Shown: in pieces, positions 12,711 to 23,569 of the stretch
Layout of the letters: every line of letters starts with the position of its first letter
Numbering within the stretch: position 1 is the first letter of the stretch
DNA from: Hypholoma sublateritium FD-334 SS-4
Taxonomy: Eukaryota; Basidiomycota; Agaricomycetes; Agaricales; Strophariaceae
DNA: 64,000 nucleotides
NCBI GenBank assembly: GCA_000827495.1
Contig: KN817518.1
Coordinates: forward strand, 770,405 to 834,404
Direction: 5' to 3'
Made by a program: the position numbers and the translations under genes
The notes under the pieces: generated by a model
The model's database searches: none
Told to the model about the DNA's origin: nothing
The model's input: only the letters and a program-made list of their open reading frames with translations

Positions 12711-13650
12711 ATGGCTGACACCACCCTCCATTTCGATGCCCTGTACGTCGGTCTTTGTGCCCTCCGATGCTTACACCTAATTGTTCCTTCCCCAAGGCTG
12801 TTTGATATGGACGGCACTTTGGTCGATTCGACAGACGGTGTCGTCGGCGCCTGGGAGCTCTTCGCGGAATCCTATCCACACATAGACGTTCACGACATCC
12901 TGAGATGTGGGCATAGCGTACACCGCCGCCCGCCCCATTCTGACCTGCCCCGCCTTGTACAGCTGCCCACGGTATCCGCACCGTCGACAATCTCAGGAAC
13001 TACTGCCGTATAACCGATCCCCAGATCCTGGAGGTCAGCACGCGATCGCGTTCGATCTGTGCGCCCTAATGGCTGTTCTGCAGGACGAGGCAGCGCGATT
13101 CGAGCAGGCGATTGTTTCCACGTCCACCAAGGGCGGGCGTAAGGGCATTGTTCTCCTCCCGGGCGTGTCACCTATCCTGGACGAGGTACATTAGCCCCTA
13201 TCAACCTCCCGTCCATAGGCGCACGTTGATCGCGTAACACTCTAAGCTCGCGCCTGGGCGCTACCTTCCGGCACCGTGCTGGGCCATCTGCACATCTGCG
13301 ACGCGGTCCTACGCGTCCTCCGCCCTCGCGATCGCGGGTGTCCCTGTGCCAGATGTGTTCATCGCGTCGGAGAACGTCCAACAGGGAAAACCGTTCCCAG
13401 ATCCATATCTCCTGGGCGCCTCGAAGTGTGGTGTCAAACCTGGATCATGTACGCAATGACAACGTACACTACCCACTCATCACTCATACTTCCATTTATC
13501 TGAGTAGGCCTTGTATTCGAGGACGCACCCAATGGTATCCGAAGCGGCCGCGCTGCTGGGTGCAAGACAGTTGGACTGCTAACTACCCATAGCAGGGAAC
13601 AAGTTGAGGCCGCCGAACCTGACTTCATCGTGCAAAATCTATCCTCGTAA
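12711..13650 (+). CDS. HAD-superfamily phosphatase, GPP/DOG type (glycerol-3-phosphatase or sugar phosphatase)
   Basis: Six exons (12711-12742, 12797-12906, 12963-13033, 13084-13185, 13247-13448, 13508-13650) give 219 residues. Motif I is FDMDGTLVDS with the nucleophile and acid Asp residues. The cap region contains SAHGIRTVDNLRNYC, typical of yeast Gpp1/Gpp2 and Dog proteins. Motif II is AICTSATRSYA, motif III has the Lys in QQGKPFPDPYLL, and motif IV is CLVFEDAPNGIRSG. Substrates in the family include glycerol-3-phosphate and 2-deoxyglucose-6-phosphate; sequence alone does not decide. It is slightly shorter than yeast Gpp1 (about 250), mainly in the cap. Soluble and cytosolic, with no signal peptide. 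Confidence 0.88.
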
Positions 13651-14214
13651 TCACCTTTATTTTGTGATTGTTATCTTACTGATGACTATCAATTGGTAGC
13701 ATATCTGTCAGGCGAGATCCCACAGGTGTTACAGTTACCATTAAATCAGCCTAGTCAAACAAGAATAGGAGCGGAGACCATACCAATAGAAAAGATAGAA
13801 ATTTCGTCTGCCTCTACCAATTATACGACAGGGGCATGGCGTCCGGGGTTTTTACAATGTGATAGATAGATTTTTTCCCGTTCTCAAGGAGTTTTGGTGG
13901 ACGGAGAATAATGTACCATCCACTTACGGCAGACAAAGGACATTACTTACTAGATGCAAAACATCCACTTCAATTATTAATCATGCTATTCCAATCTAGA
14001 CACCATGAATGCAAGACCATGGCCACAGCAAAAAGGCTTGATAAATCGATAAATGAAAATAAATCGACATTTAGGATTGAGTAGAAGCAGATTGTGATAA
14101 CATAGAGACTAGTGCAAGAATGAACAACCGGAGGAATTTGGAATGAAAGGGGTATTCAGGCTCCATCGAAAAAAAAGTGGAAGAAGTAAAATCAGAGGAC
14201 ACTGAGGTGGCACT
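13651..14214. other. Convergent intergenic region
   Basis: AT-rich 3' flanks of the phosphatase and alpha-tubulin 1. No coding frame is supported. AATAAA-like sites (for example near 13908) could serve polyadenylation. Confidence 0.5.
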
Positions 14215-15979
14215 CTAATATTCACCATCTTCCTCAACATCGGCAGAGTCTGTGCCAACCTCTTCGTAATCTTTCTCAAGGGCCGCGAGATCTTCGCGAG
14301 CCTCAGAGAATTCACCCTCCTCCATACCCTCACCAACATACCAGTGGACGAAAGCACGTTTCGAGTACATAAGATCGAACTTGTAGTCTGCAAACCCGGA
14401 GAATCAGTAATATAAACGAGAAAATACGCAATAGAAACTCTTACCAAGACGTCCCCAGGCAGCAGAGATAGCGGTGGTGCTATGAGATTGTATTAGCATA
14501 TGTTGGACGGGTCGAGACCCAAACTTACTTTGATAGCATGCAAAGACTGCGGGATGTCTTGGCAAGATCACCACCCGGCACGCAGGCTGAAGGCTCGTTG
14601 CAAACACCGAGCTTGAAACCAGTCGGGCACCAATCGACGAACTGAATCGTGCGCTTGGTCTTGATGCTCGCCACGGCGGCCTGAACGTCCTTGGGAACGA
14701 CATCTCCGCGATACAGCAAACAGCAGGCCACTAATCGGGGATAAGCAAAGGCACTGAATGAGATGGAAAGTAATGCTGACTGTATTTGCCCTCCTTGGGG
14801 TCGCATTTCACCATCTGGTTGCCGTTCTCGAAGCACGAGAACGTCATCTCGGCGACAGAGTTCTGCTCATGGTTAGCCTTGTCGGCAGACAGGAGGGGTG
14901 CGTAAGTAGCGAGAGGGAAATGGATACGGGGGAAGCTGTACGGTGAGACGTCAGTCATTTCCTAGTTTAAGGTAACGTGACAACGTACGGGACAAGATTG
15001 GTCTGGAACTCGTTCAAATCAACGTTGAGGGAGCCATCGAAGCGCAGGGACGCGGTAATTGACGAGACGACTTGAGCGATCAAGCGGTTCAGGTTGCTGA
15101 AGCTGGGCGAGACGACGCCGAGCTTCTTCTTGCAAATGTCGTAGATGGCTTCGTTATCCACCTTCATGTCAGCATTTGATCAGCGAGGGATTTATCGCGT
15201 AAAAGTCGCGCCATCATACCATGAAGGAGCAGTCAGAGTGCTCAAGCGTAGTATGGGTCGTAAGGACAGAGTTGTAAGGCTCAACGACCGAGCTCGAGAG
15301 CTGGGGCGCAGGGTACACGCAGAACTCAAGCTTAGACTTCTTGCCATAGTCGGTAGAGAGCTTCTCGAGCAGGAGCGCTCCGAAGCCCGAACCAGTTCCG
15401 CCACCGAACGAGTGGAAAACAAAGAAGCCCTGGAGCCCTGAGCAGTTATCTGCAAGCCTCCTCAGCTTGTCCATGACGGGGTCAATAAGCTCCTTGCCGA
15501 CGGTGTAATGACCGCGAGCGTCTTGTTGGTGTCAGATGCAATACGATGAATGTAAACGACGCGCTGGCGACTCACAGTTGTTGGCGGCATCCTCCTTTCC
15601 GGTGATCATGGTTTCTGGGTGGAAGAGCGACCTGTAAGGGCCGCTCTTAACCTCGTCAATGCACCCCGGCTCAAGATCGATGTACAGCGAGCGGGGGACG
15701 TGTTTGCCCGAGCCCGTCTCTGAGAAGAATGTAGAGAAGCCACTATCAGTCGACGAGGGCGATCCCTCGAGGAGACGGCCGTCGGGCTGAGAGACGATAA
15801 GACGAGACTGGTAATGCTAGGGGTAAGTACATACGCTCAGGCCGTGTTCGAGGGTGTAGAGTTCCCCTGAGGTGCGGATGAGGAGGATGGACGCGACGTG
15901 GGTGCGAAAATGACTTACAGCAGGCATTTCCGATCTGGACACCCGCTTGGCCGACATGGAGGGAGATGACTTCACGCAT
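14215..15979 (-). CDS. Alpha-tubulin, copy 1
   Basis: Start at 15979 ([20 protein letters not shown]), stop at 14215. It is alpha rather than beta by [13 protein letters not shown], by the long [17 protein letters not shown] region and by the tail [17 protein letters not shown], which ends in Tyr. [16 protein letters not shown] is the GTP-binding tubulin signature; [19 protein letters not shown] is the C-terminal helix with the catalytic Glu area upstream. The luminal loop where animals have acetylated Lys40 reads [11 protein letters not shown] and has no Lys. Introns interrupt it in the N-terminal quarter, after SFM, after TNLVP, after EGKY, and additionally inside LSN|TTAI and GRL|DYKFD. 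The last two are absent from copy 2. Only 145 bp separate its ATG from the CFT2 stop. Confidence 0.96.
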
Positions 15980-16124
15980 TTTTGTCGTTAGGGGGCTGGA
16001 AAGTAAGAATGGGGGGAATGGTCAGAGGGCAATTCACCTTTCCAACAAATTTTGAAGCGTGCCCGTATTCCCTTTTCCGGCTGTTTGGTGCTTCTTATCC
16101 TGCCACACAAATTATATTCATCAC

Positions 16125-19100
16125 TCACGCTGCTACAAGCGCGTGCAGGTTATAGATCTCCCGCCGTACGGTGTAATATACTTCAGACACATTCCCCTCC
16201 AGCTCAATCTTCCCCTTCCCCACCTTGCGCACCGCGACAGACCCCCCAAAGCTCTCCGATGACGTTGCCGTTCCGCAGATCAGAACCCCCTCTCCAATAA
16301 GCTCGGCCTGCACCCCAACAGAAGCCAGTCGCGACTTGAGCGCGGTAAGCTTCAGCTCTCCGATCATCGTCGAGTGTGGTAGCGGCACCTGCGGGCGCGC
16401 GCCTAGCATCCGCGGTATCAGGGGTTTCACGGGGGCTGCAGGGTCTATCTGCACTGCAGATGACGAAATAGGTTCCAAAGTAGGTATAGTGGACGTCGCG
16501 TGGGCGGCAACCAGCCCGCGAACGTACGCAATCTCGTTGTCCTCGAACTGCACCAGCCTTAGTACGTCAACAGACTAAAGATGACAATACTCACTCTCGA
16601 AATCTTCAACGAGGCGAGCAACTCATCACTGATGTTGATAGAGAAACTGTTCGTTTGCTGGCCAATTTGGATACTCTCGCCAACTTGAGGTGCATATATA
16701 TCTTTTGTCATTGATCGGATGCTGTTACATGCCTCAATGAGTGCCTCGGCGGCGGAACGGGGCGCGTGGACGATAATCTGTAGTCAAAGATTTAATAAAC
16801 GTAATATATGATACAAAAATGACTGACCATCTTCCGAGGGTTTACCTGAGGAACAATGGTTTTGACAGCCCGTCCATCATTCAAACCCTCCATGTCAACA
16901 AAGAGTACCCGGCAGGCCAACTGAATTTCAATTTCATTCGATACATATTTTGAAGGAGGTTCGCGAACAGCTTTCTGAGCATATGATCAATTTATAATGC
17001 AACAAAAAGAGAAAGTGCAAGTTACCTTGGCATCCTCCTCAGCCAACGCCCGCTTTTTGTAATCCTTCATATCCTCGCTTTCTGCTTCTTCCTCGAGCGC
17101 CTTTCCTTTTCTAAGCCACATCCCGACGTCAATGGTCTCTCCGTAATCATCGACTCTGCGTTTCTTCTCGACATATGGGAACATCCTGAACCTCTGACTT
17201 TGCCCAGTATTCTTGAAGAACGAAGTAGATTTGGACACGTTGCCCTTCAGGTAGATATCGTAAGAGAGGAGTTGTTTCGTCAGTCCTTCGTCACCGTCGA
17301 GCCAGTCGCCATCCATCCCCTTATCGACTTTGCGCTTGTTCTCCCGACCTTCGTCGTTTTTCCCATCCCCATCTGCGTCCATTGCATCCCCGCCGCCAAG
17401 TTCGCGTCTCACTTCGTCTTCTTCATCTGCATCGGAATCCGAATCGTCGGAGTCGCTGTCGTCCTCATCTGCTTCCAGCATGCGTTGGTTCCGAGCGAGC
17501 AGCGCCTGGTGCGCAGCTTCCTTGTCCCTCGCAGCTTGCTCCTTCTGTTGGAATAGCTCGAGCTCAAGGCCGGCCAGTGGTACTTTGCGATGCATTGTCA
17601 ACTTGATTGACCCATCCATCATAACGTTTCGACCGATTTTCCCCTTATCCCATTTATCTTCTGCCCGTTGAGAATTGTTCCATTTGTCAAATAGGGCACG
17701 GGCCAGTGTATCCTCCGCCCCTCGTCCGGTAAGGAGAACGACATTGTCTGGGATGGCAGCAAAATCTACGAATAGATTTCTTGAAGGACCATGAGACAAT
17801 GATGCAGGAACGGCGAGGATGAGTTTGGGGTCTTTGGAGGAGTAGGTCTGAAGAAGGGCCTGGGGATTCGGGAAGAATTCCAGGTGTCTATCACAAAATT
17901 GATAAACACATTCGAAGCTTAGGCAAAGTGGCTCTTACTTAAATCGTAAAGCGAAGGCACCTAGCGCTTCGTCTTCGTTATCGTCATCTCGCCGCCTTTT
18001 GTTGTGGCGGGAATTACCGCCTTCTTCTCCAACATCCTCCTTGCTGATTGTGCCTCCCATCCATTCCATCATACTCCTCACAAATGTTAACATTTCTCTG
18101 CCCGTTCGAGACAGCAAACAAATGGGATATCGAAGGCGCGAGAAATTCCAGTGCTGATCCAACAGAACAAGAAGTTCAAGTATGCGCGTACTGGAGTCAC
18201 ACGGCATCAGCAGGGAAGAACGCGATGATAACGTGGACGTTATGGTGTCTAAAAAACTGTGAGAATTTGGTGATGCCGCAGTGGTAAAACGTACCAATGA
18301 GAGCAGCGTCGCGATCTTTTCTTCGACTCGAAATAACAGGGACTCGGTCGGCATCAGTGATAAGGAGGTCAGGCCGAGCCAAAGGTTCGAAGATACCACC
18401 AGCAGCCTGTCGAATCAGTACTGTGCCGTCAAGGTGTCTTTCTTTCGTATGGTTGACGTTCACAGCATATAAGATAGTTCCTGACGAAGGCGAGCGAATC
18501 TTCCAGATTGTACCACCAAGCGTGTGTCCGGCGTTGAACGGTGTGATCGTTAAGCCTTGACATTTACCTGGTAAAGTGTTGGTCAATTAACACATCAAGA
18601 AATTTAAAGACATCACGCACCTTGCAAATGTGTTGGCTGGGAATATCTCAGGGTGTTCAAGGAGTCAAATGCATCCTGAACTTCGATAACGCTGGCTATG
18701 CATTTGCCTTTCGTATTTGTTGGCGGTGGCGGCGAAGGGGATGGGGATTTCGATGCACGTTCAGCGGCCTCGTCGCCATTTTCTTTTGTCTCTGGAGCTG
18801 GGTCTTTTACGTCGTGTTCATCGCGAATTCCTTCAACATCTTCTGTGGCAGCAATTCTTCCCGTCGCTTGAACAGGGAGGGTAGAATAAGCGGGCGCTTT
18901 GAGGCCCCATCTTGAATATGCCCAGGGATACAGGCCACAATGTGCTAAATCACCATGGGAGAGCAGTACTAGGTCGATGGTAGGTGCGAGCCTAATACAG
19001 AGTTGTTAATACCGCGTCACCGCACACTTTCATTTGATTAACGGACCTTTCTAGTGTTTCTGCATATTCGGTCCAGGAAGGGGGCTGTTCTTCCTGCTCA

Positions 19101-19252
19101 GATGTTGACTGTTCGAACGGTGAGGGCTCGGGGGACCAATCTGGTGACCCGCAGTCAATGAGAATGCGGACGTCATCAACCTGCAGCAAATAGGCCAACG
19201 GGCTCGTCGTCGAGGATTGGGCGGCCCCCGACAAGGGGGTGAAGGTGATCAT
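16125..19252 (-). CDS. CFT2: CPSF100/Cft2, cleavage and polyadenylation factor subunit (inactive beta-CASP nuclease fold)
   Basis: Nuclear pre-mRNA 3'-end processing subunit, pseudo-nuclease partner of CPSF73. Start ATG 19252 (MITFTPLSGAAQ); YLLQVDDVRILIDCG is the metallo-beta-lactamase N-terminal strand region. The metal-binding motif reads LLSHGDLAHCGLYPWAYSRW instead of HxHxDH, as known for Cft2. GLTITPFNAGHTLGGTIWKI and NHTKERHLDG follow. A long acidic Asp/Ser/Glu insert (DDSDSDDSDSDADEEDE, around 17450) precedes MFPYVEKKRRVDDYGE and the C-terminal domain ending YNLHALVAA. About 890 residues and some eight introns; sampled exons stay in frame. The gene diverges from the hydrolase at 19523 over 270 bp. 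Confidence 0.94.
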
Positions 19253-19522
19253 AGCATGCCGCCAGAAATAAGCGCCAACTGCACGCAGGAGAATCGGCTG
19301 TTTGCGAGGGGGGCCACAGCCAAGCAGCACAATCCAAAAATAGGGTACTGACGTCAACAGGACTCGGATATTCGATTTACTCCTTCTCCTATCATCATTG
19401 CAAAGAATGGTGCCGCCTCCGCCGTTCAGCCTCGATGCGGTGCATGCGCTTTGGGGTCGTACCACCATATATACGCAACACCCCTTTCATCTTCCCCACT
19501 CCAGCCCCGAGCTACGATCCAC
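19253..19522. promoter_or_regulatory. Divergent promoter between CFT2 and the alpha/beta hydrolase
   Basis: 270 bp without a supported gene; contains CATATATA near 19465 and a CT-rich tract just before the hydrolase ATG. Confidence 0.45.
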
Positions 19523-22500
19523 ATGCCTGTCACCACCACTTCTGCTGCCATCCACATAGCGCCAGGTACTTTTCCAGTACCGTCTGTGGAGCTCGAAGTT
19601 CATTAGCTCCTGCAGTTGTGGTAAAAACCTTCTTGAAACATGGGAAAAAGAAGGCGGATCGATTTGCGAAATCCGAAACGCGCGAAGACGTTCCCCAGGA
19701 TGATATATTTTTCGATGAGTACGGTTTTATGACCATTTCGTGCGGTTGGTGTCGTTGCTCACACATGAGTCGTACAGGGCATTCCATATAGTCAAAGGTT
19801 AGCAAGTTTCCTACAAAATTACCAGTTCTTACAATTCATCTAGCATTTATTGACATGGGCACGAAGAACACCGTTGAATCGCTGCAAGCCTTGTGCGTGC
19901 CCTAAAGCTGGTCTCCTCAGACTTTCTCTCTGAAAAAAGACCACACAGCACCAATACACATGTACCTGCACCGTACTGGGCCGCTGTTTCACCTGTTACC
20001 ATCCCGCTCTCAACGTGCAATGCCGCAGCCGACTCGCTGATTGAGTGGTTCGGGCCGGAAGAAATAAAGCTTGTAGTGGGTGGTGAGCGATGGTGGCAAG
20101 TGCGCGGCTTAGACGGTATAGATGCTGAGTGGGTGGCCGAAATGGAGGATTTAGGTCCTGAGACGGAAATCAAGGCCGTTGACGGCAAGAAGTTGAGCAA
20201 CGCAGAAGCCAATATCAAAAGGATGGAACATTTGGAGACAGTAATGGTGTGTCTTCTTAAACCACGCGAAGTTCAGCAGATAATCTTTCTCCCTCAGCTA
20301 TATGTTCATGGAGGTCAGCCGAAGTCATTTTTTTCCTTCATCCAGCTCACCTGATTCCAGGCGGCTATTTTTGGGGCTCCATAAGTAAATAGGATCTTCG
20401 CCTTTTCGCATAGTTGTCGATATTGAATGGTTGTTTTCAGATACACATCGATACCAGATTCTTCACTATGGTAAATTTTATTATACTTCTGTTCTTTCTC
20501 AAAGAAATTTAAATCTCCGCAGCACACAAAATGCGAGGCCGGGCCTTCGCAGTGAATTATCGGTAAGTGAATGTTCATCCTGAGGATCCAACCCCTCATA
20601 ATTCCTGCAGAAAAGCGCCTCAATATCCATGGCCTTGTGCTTTGCAAGACGTTATTGCCGCATGTAAGCTAATCATCCTTGCTCTCCTTACAGTGATAGC
20701 TCACATTACACGAGATATATATCTCATTCGTCCCCCTCCTGGCGCAATTCACAAAGCCGTCTCTCCTTCGAAGATCGTGTTTGCTGGAGACTCTGCTGGT
20801 GGCGGACTTTGCATCACTGTTCTGACCGTTCTCCGTGATTTAGGCCTTCCTATGCCCGCAGGAGCGGTCCTCATCAGCCCTTGGGTTGACCTCACCCATA
20901 GTTTTCCAAGTGTGATGCAAAACATCATGACCGTACGTCGTATAAGTTTATTTTCTGGAGTTGAAAGTTATATCTTTGTTTCGATAGGATATTATTCCTG
21001 AGCACGGGTTTTTGGCCAAGCCTTCTACTCTTTGGCCAGTACCCACCCAGCCCGAGAAAGGGGGTCGTATCGTACCCACTGAATCTAATTTACCACCAAA
21101 GCCTGGAAATGCCGACACACTAAAGCCTTCGCTAAGCCGCATTAGCAAAGAAAAAGAAGCCGAACATGACACATCTACCACGGAAGAAAAAATCAAAGCG
21201 CAAGAGGAAATGCTCAAAGAAGATGACACGGAATCATTTATCAGCGAAAAGGTTATTTCAGGTTCCGACAGACCTGGCAAAATTGAGGAGGAGCTAGAGA
21301 ACCACGGCCTCGACCATTGGGAACCCAACCCACCAAAAATAATGATGGAAGACCCAAACGCCCATCCGTTGGAATTAAGATCGCAGATCCAAATGTATGC
21401 AACGACAGAGTACGTAACGTTATATTTAGTCAAGAAATCGGGATTGAAATGTTTTCGGCCACAGGCAACTTATTCATCCCCTTGTCTCCCCTATCCTTCA
21501 AAGTTCGCTAGGAGATCTACCGCCTCTTTACATCATTGCTGGTGATGGGGAGGTTCTCAGAGATGAGGTCATCTACTTGGCTCACAAAGCCGCTCATCCT
21601 TCCGATTATCCGACACGCCAGAGGGTGCTTCGTGATTCAGCACGTCAACGGGAAAACGCGAAGAAATTTACGACCCCGACAAAGGTGTGTACCTAGATAA
21701 AAGAGTTTCAGAAAACGAGGTATTAATCGTACAATTTGACCCATGGCAGGTCCATCTTCAGGTTTTCGACGGTGCGTACTACTGCATCTCGCTCATCAAG
21801 ATATTTGGGAAGCTAATATCCTTCCAGGGATGTGCCATGTCTTGACCGTCTTCATGTTCACCGAAAGTGTATGTGGCACAACCAAAGTTATTAATCCATG
21901 AAACTAATTTTGAAAGCAGGCGAGATATGCATATCGGTCAATAGCAGAGTTCGCGAAACATGTAACGCAGAATGAGTCGGTGTGTATTCTCAGAAATCCT
22001 TTCCCGGAACTTCCTCGCTCGAAAGGTAAGGGCTCACACGACCCAAGACACAAGGACGAACATGATAAATCAAAAACAAATGGCCACCAACTCCTTGCTA
22101 AGAGTTCCCTTGATATTCAACCCACACATTCACCCGCATCGCGCATTGACATGAAATTGTACTTGAAAACCGAGCAAACGGCCCTTCTGGCAGCGGATCA
22201 GACACCGGCCGATAGTACATCCAGTAGTTCCTCGATGAATCAAGCTTCGGAAAAGGACCATCCTAGTTCCACTGATGTGAGTCGCAATTCTATTTTACCG
22301 TGATAATCCCTCATCTACATCGTAGGGACATATTCCTCAAACGTTTATGATTCGCGAGCGTGTTGACATTTATGGTACTGTCCGGCCTATGGAACCTGCC
22401 AATACCCTACCTGCGCTCAAGGTCGACTCTGCACAAGTCGGCATTCTCAAGGAGGCCCCAGCTCAGCGATGGCGAGCAGGCCAGGACATCTGGGACAAAG

Positions 22501-23140
22501 CATATGCAAAAAGGGCGAAGAAGGTCATCAAGCAACAAAGTGCGAACCAGGCGAAGGCTGAACGTCTTTTGGAAAATGCCATCGACCAAGGGTTCATTCA
22601 TCGGTCTCACGATTCGTTGGAAAAGGTTGAGGAGCGAAAATCCTACCGCGACAAGATACAGGTAGATCGCCGATGGGGTCCACTCGATCTAGAAGACGAA
22701 AACCCTCCAGCAACAGCTATTGCTGGTCGACGTGACACCGTAAGCTCCAAATTTCATGATTTTGTCTGGTGAACCTAATTATCACCCGACATCGGATAGC
22801 TTGAAGCTGTGGCTCTACTCAAAAATAGTATTTATCATGCAGCACCAGTTACACATCTCACAGTCCCCAAGCTGAAAACGAGGGACGCCGTACGGGCCGC
22901 ATTTGATCCCAATGACAATCCGAATAAGAACCCGAAACAATCTTCCGCAGAGGAGCAAGTCTCGAGTAGCGTTGTATCCATTCATGGTCTTCGAATATGG
23001 GATGACTTGTTGAGGTTAGGCTTGATTCTTTGACAATTGGCGCATGTGTTTATCTTTCGAATAATAGATATTTTGGCCGAAAGACTGCTGCAAAGGCTAT
23101 TAGAGGTATCAGCACGGTCTCTGACAAGGTCGGGTTGTAA
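19523..23140 (+). CDS. Large HSL-type alpha/beta hydrolase (esterase/lipase, Hydrolase_3 family)
   Basis: ATG 19523 (MPVTTTSAAIHIAP), stop 23140, about 900 residues in some 14 exons. The fold is marked by the oxyanion motif VHGG-GYFWGS, the nucleophile elbow FAGDSAGGGL, the Asp region YIIAGDGEVLRDE and the His in FDGMCHVLTVFMF. These are all residues needed for esterase activity. Upstream is TNTHVPAPYWAAVSPV, and the lid region contains KAPQYPWP. A disordered, Lys/Glu-rich insert of about 120 residues lies between PWVDLTHSF and the Asp region. A charged C-terminal extension of about 300 residues follows the catalytic His. Exon 3 is a 20-nt microexon (19778-19797) needed to read EAFHIVKAF. The substrate is unknown, perhaps steryl or acylglycerol esters. 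No signal peptide. Confidence 0.88.
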
Positions 23141-23569
23141 CAAGAATCCGAAGGAACCAGCAAGTAGAATATAATTTATGTACCAGACTTCAATCACCCG
23201 AGTTGAATTCGAGCTTATACCTCGTATCCATTGCAGCGTCAACGCATGGCTTTAAAAATAATCATCCTATATTCAAAAATCTGTTCCGACTCCGCACACT
23301 TATATATCGTCTTACATCTTCATTATAGCATGTACATAGTAGGCTGGAGGACAGGGTCCTTACGCACAGACCAAGTTGTCGTGACAGGGGCTCGTGAGAA
23401 AGTGGGGTCGTACCATAACTGCAGCGTGTTCGCTGTCTTTCATCCTGTTCTGCCTCGCAGCATCTGTGAAGTTTTTCGTGACCTCTGTAAGTTCCCCCCG
23501 ACGTGTCGTCTTTGGGCCCGACTCCTGACCTGCACTCTACGCCATCTTAGCTTCGTTCATCTTTTCGAA
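23141..23569. promoter_or_regulatory. Intergenic with promoter/5' UTR of alpha-tubulin 2
   Basis: 429 bp without a gene of quality. A CT-rich stretch (CGTTCATCTTTTCGAA) directly precedes the tubulin ATG; TATATATCG near 23301 is a possible TATA-like site. Confidence 0.4.
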
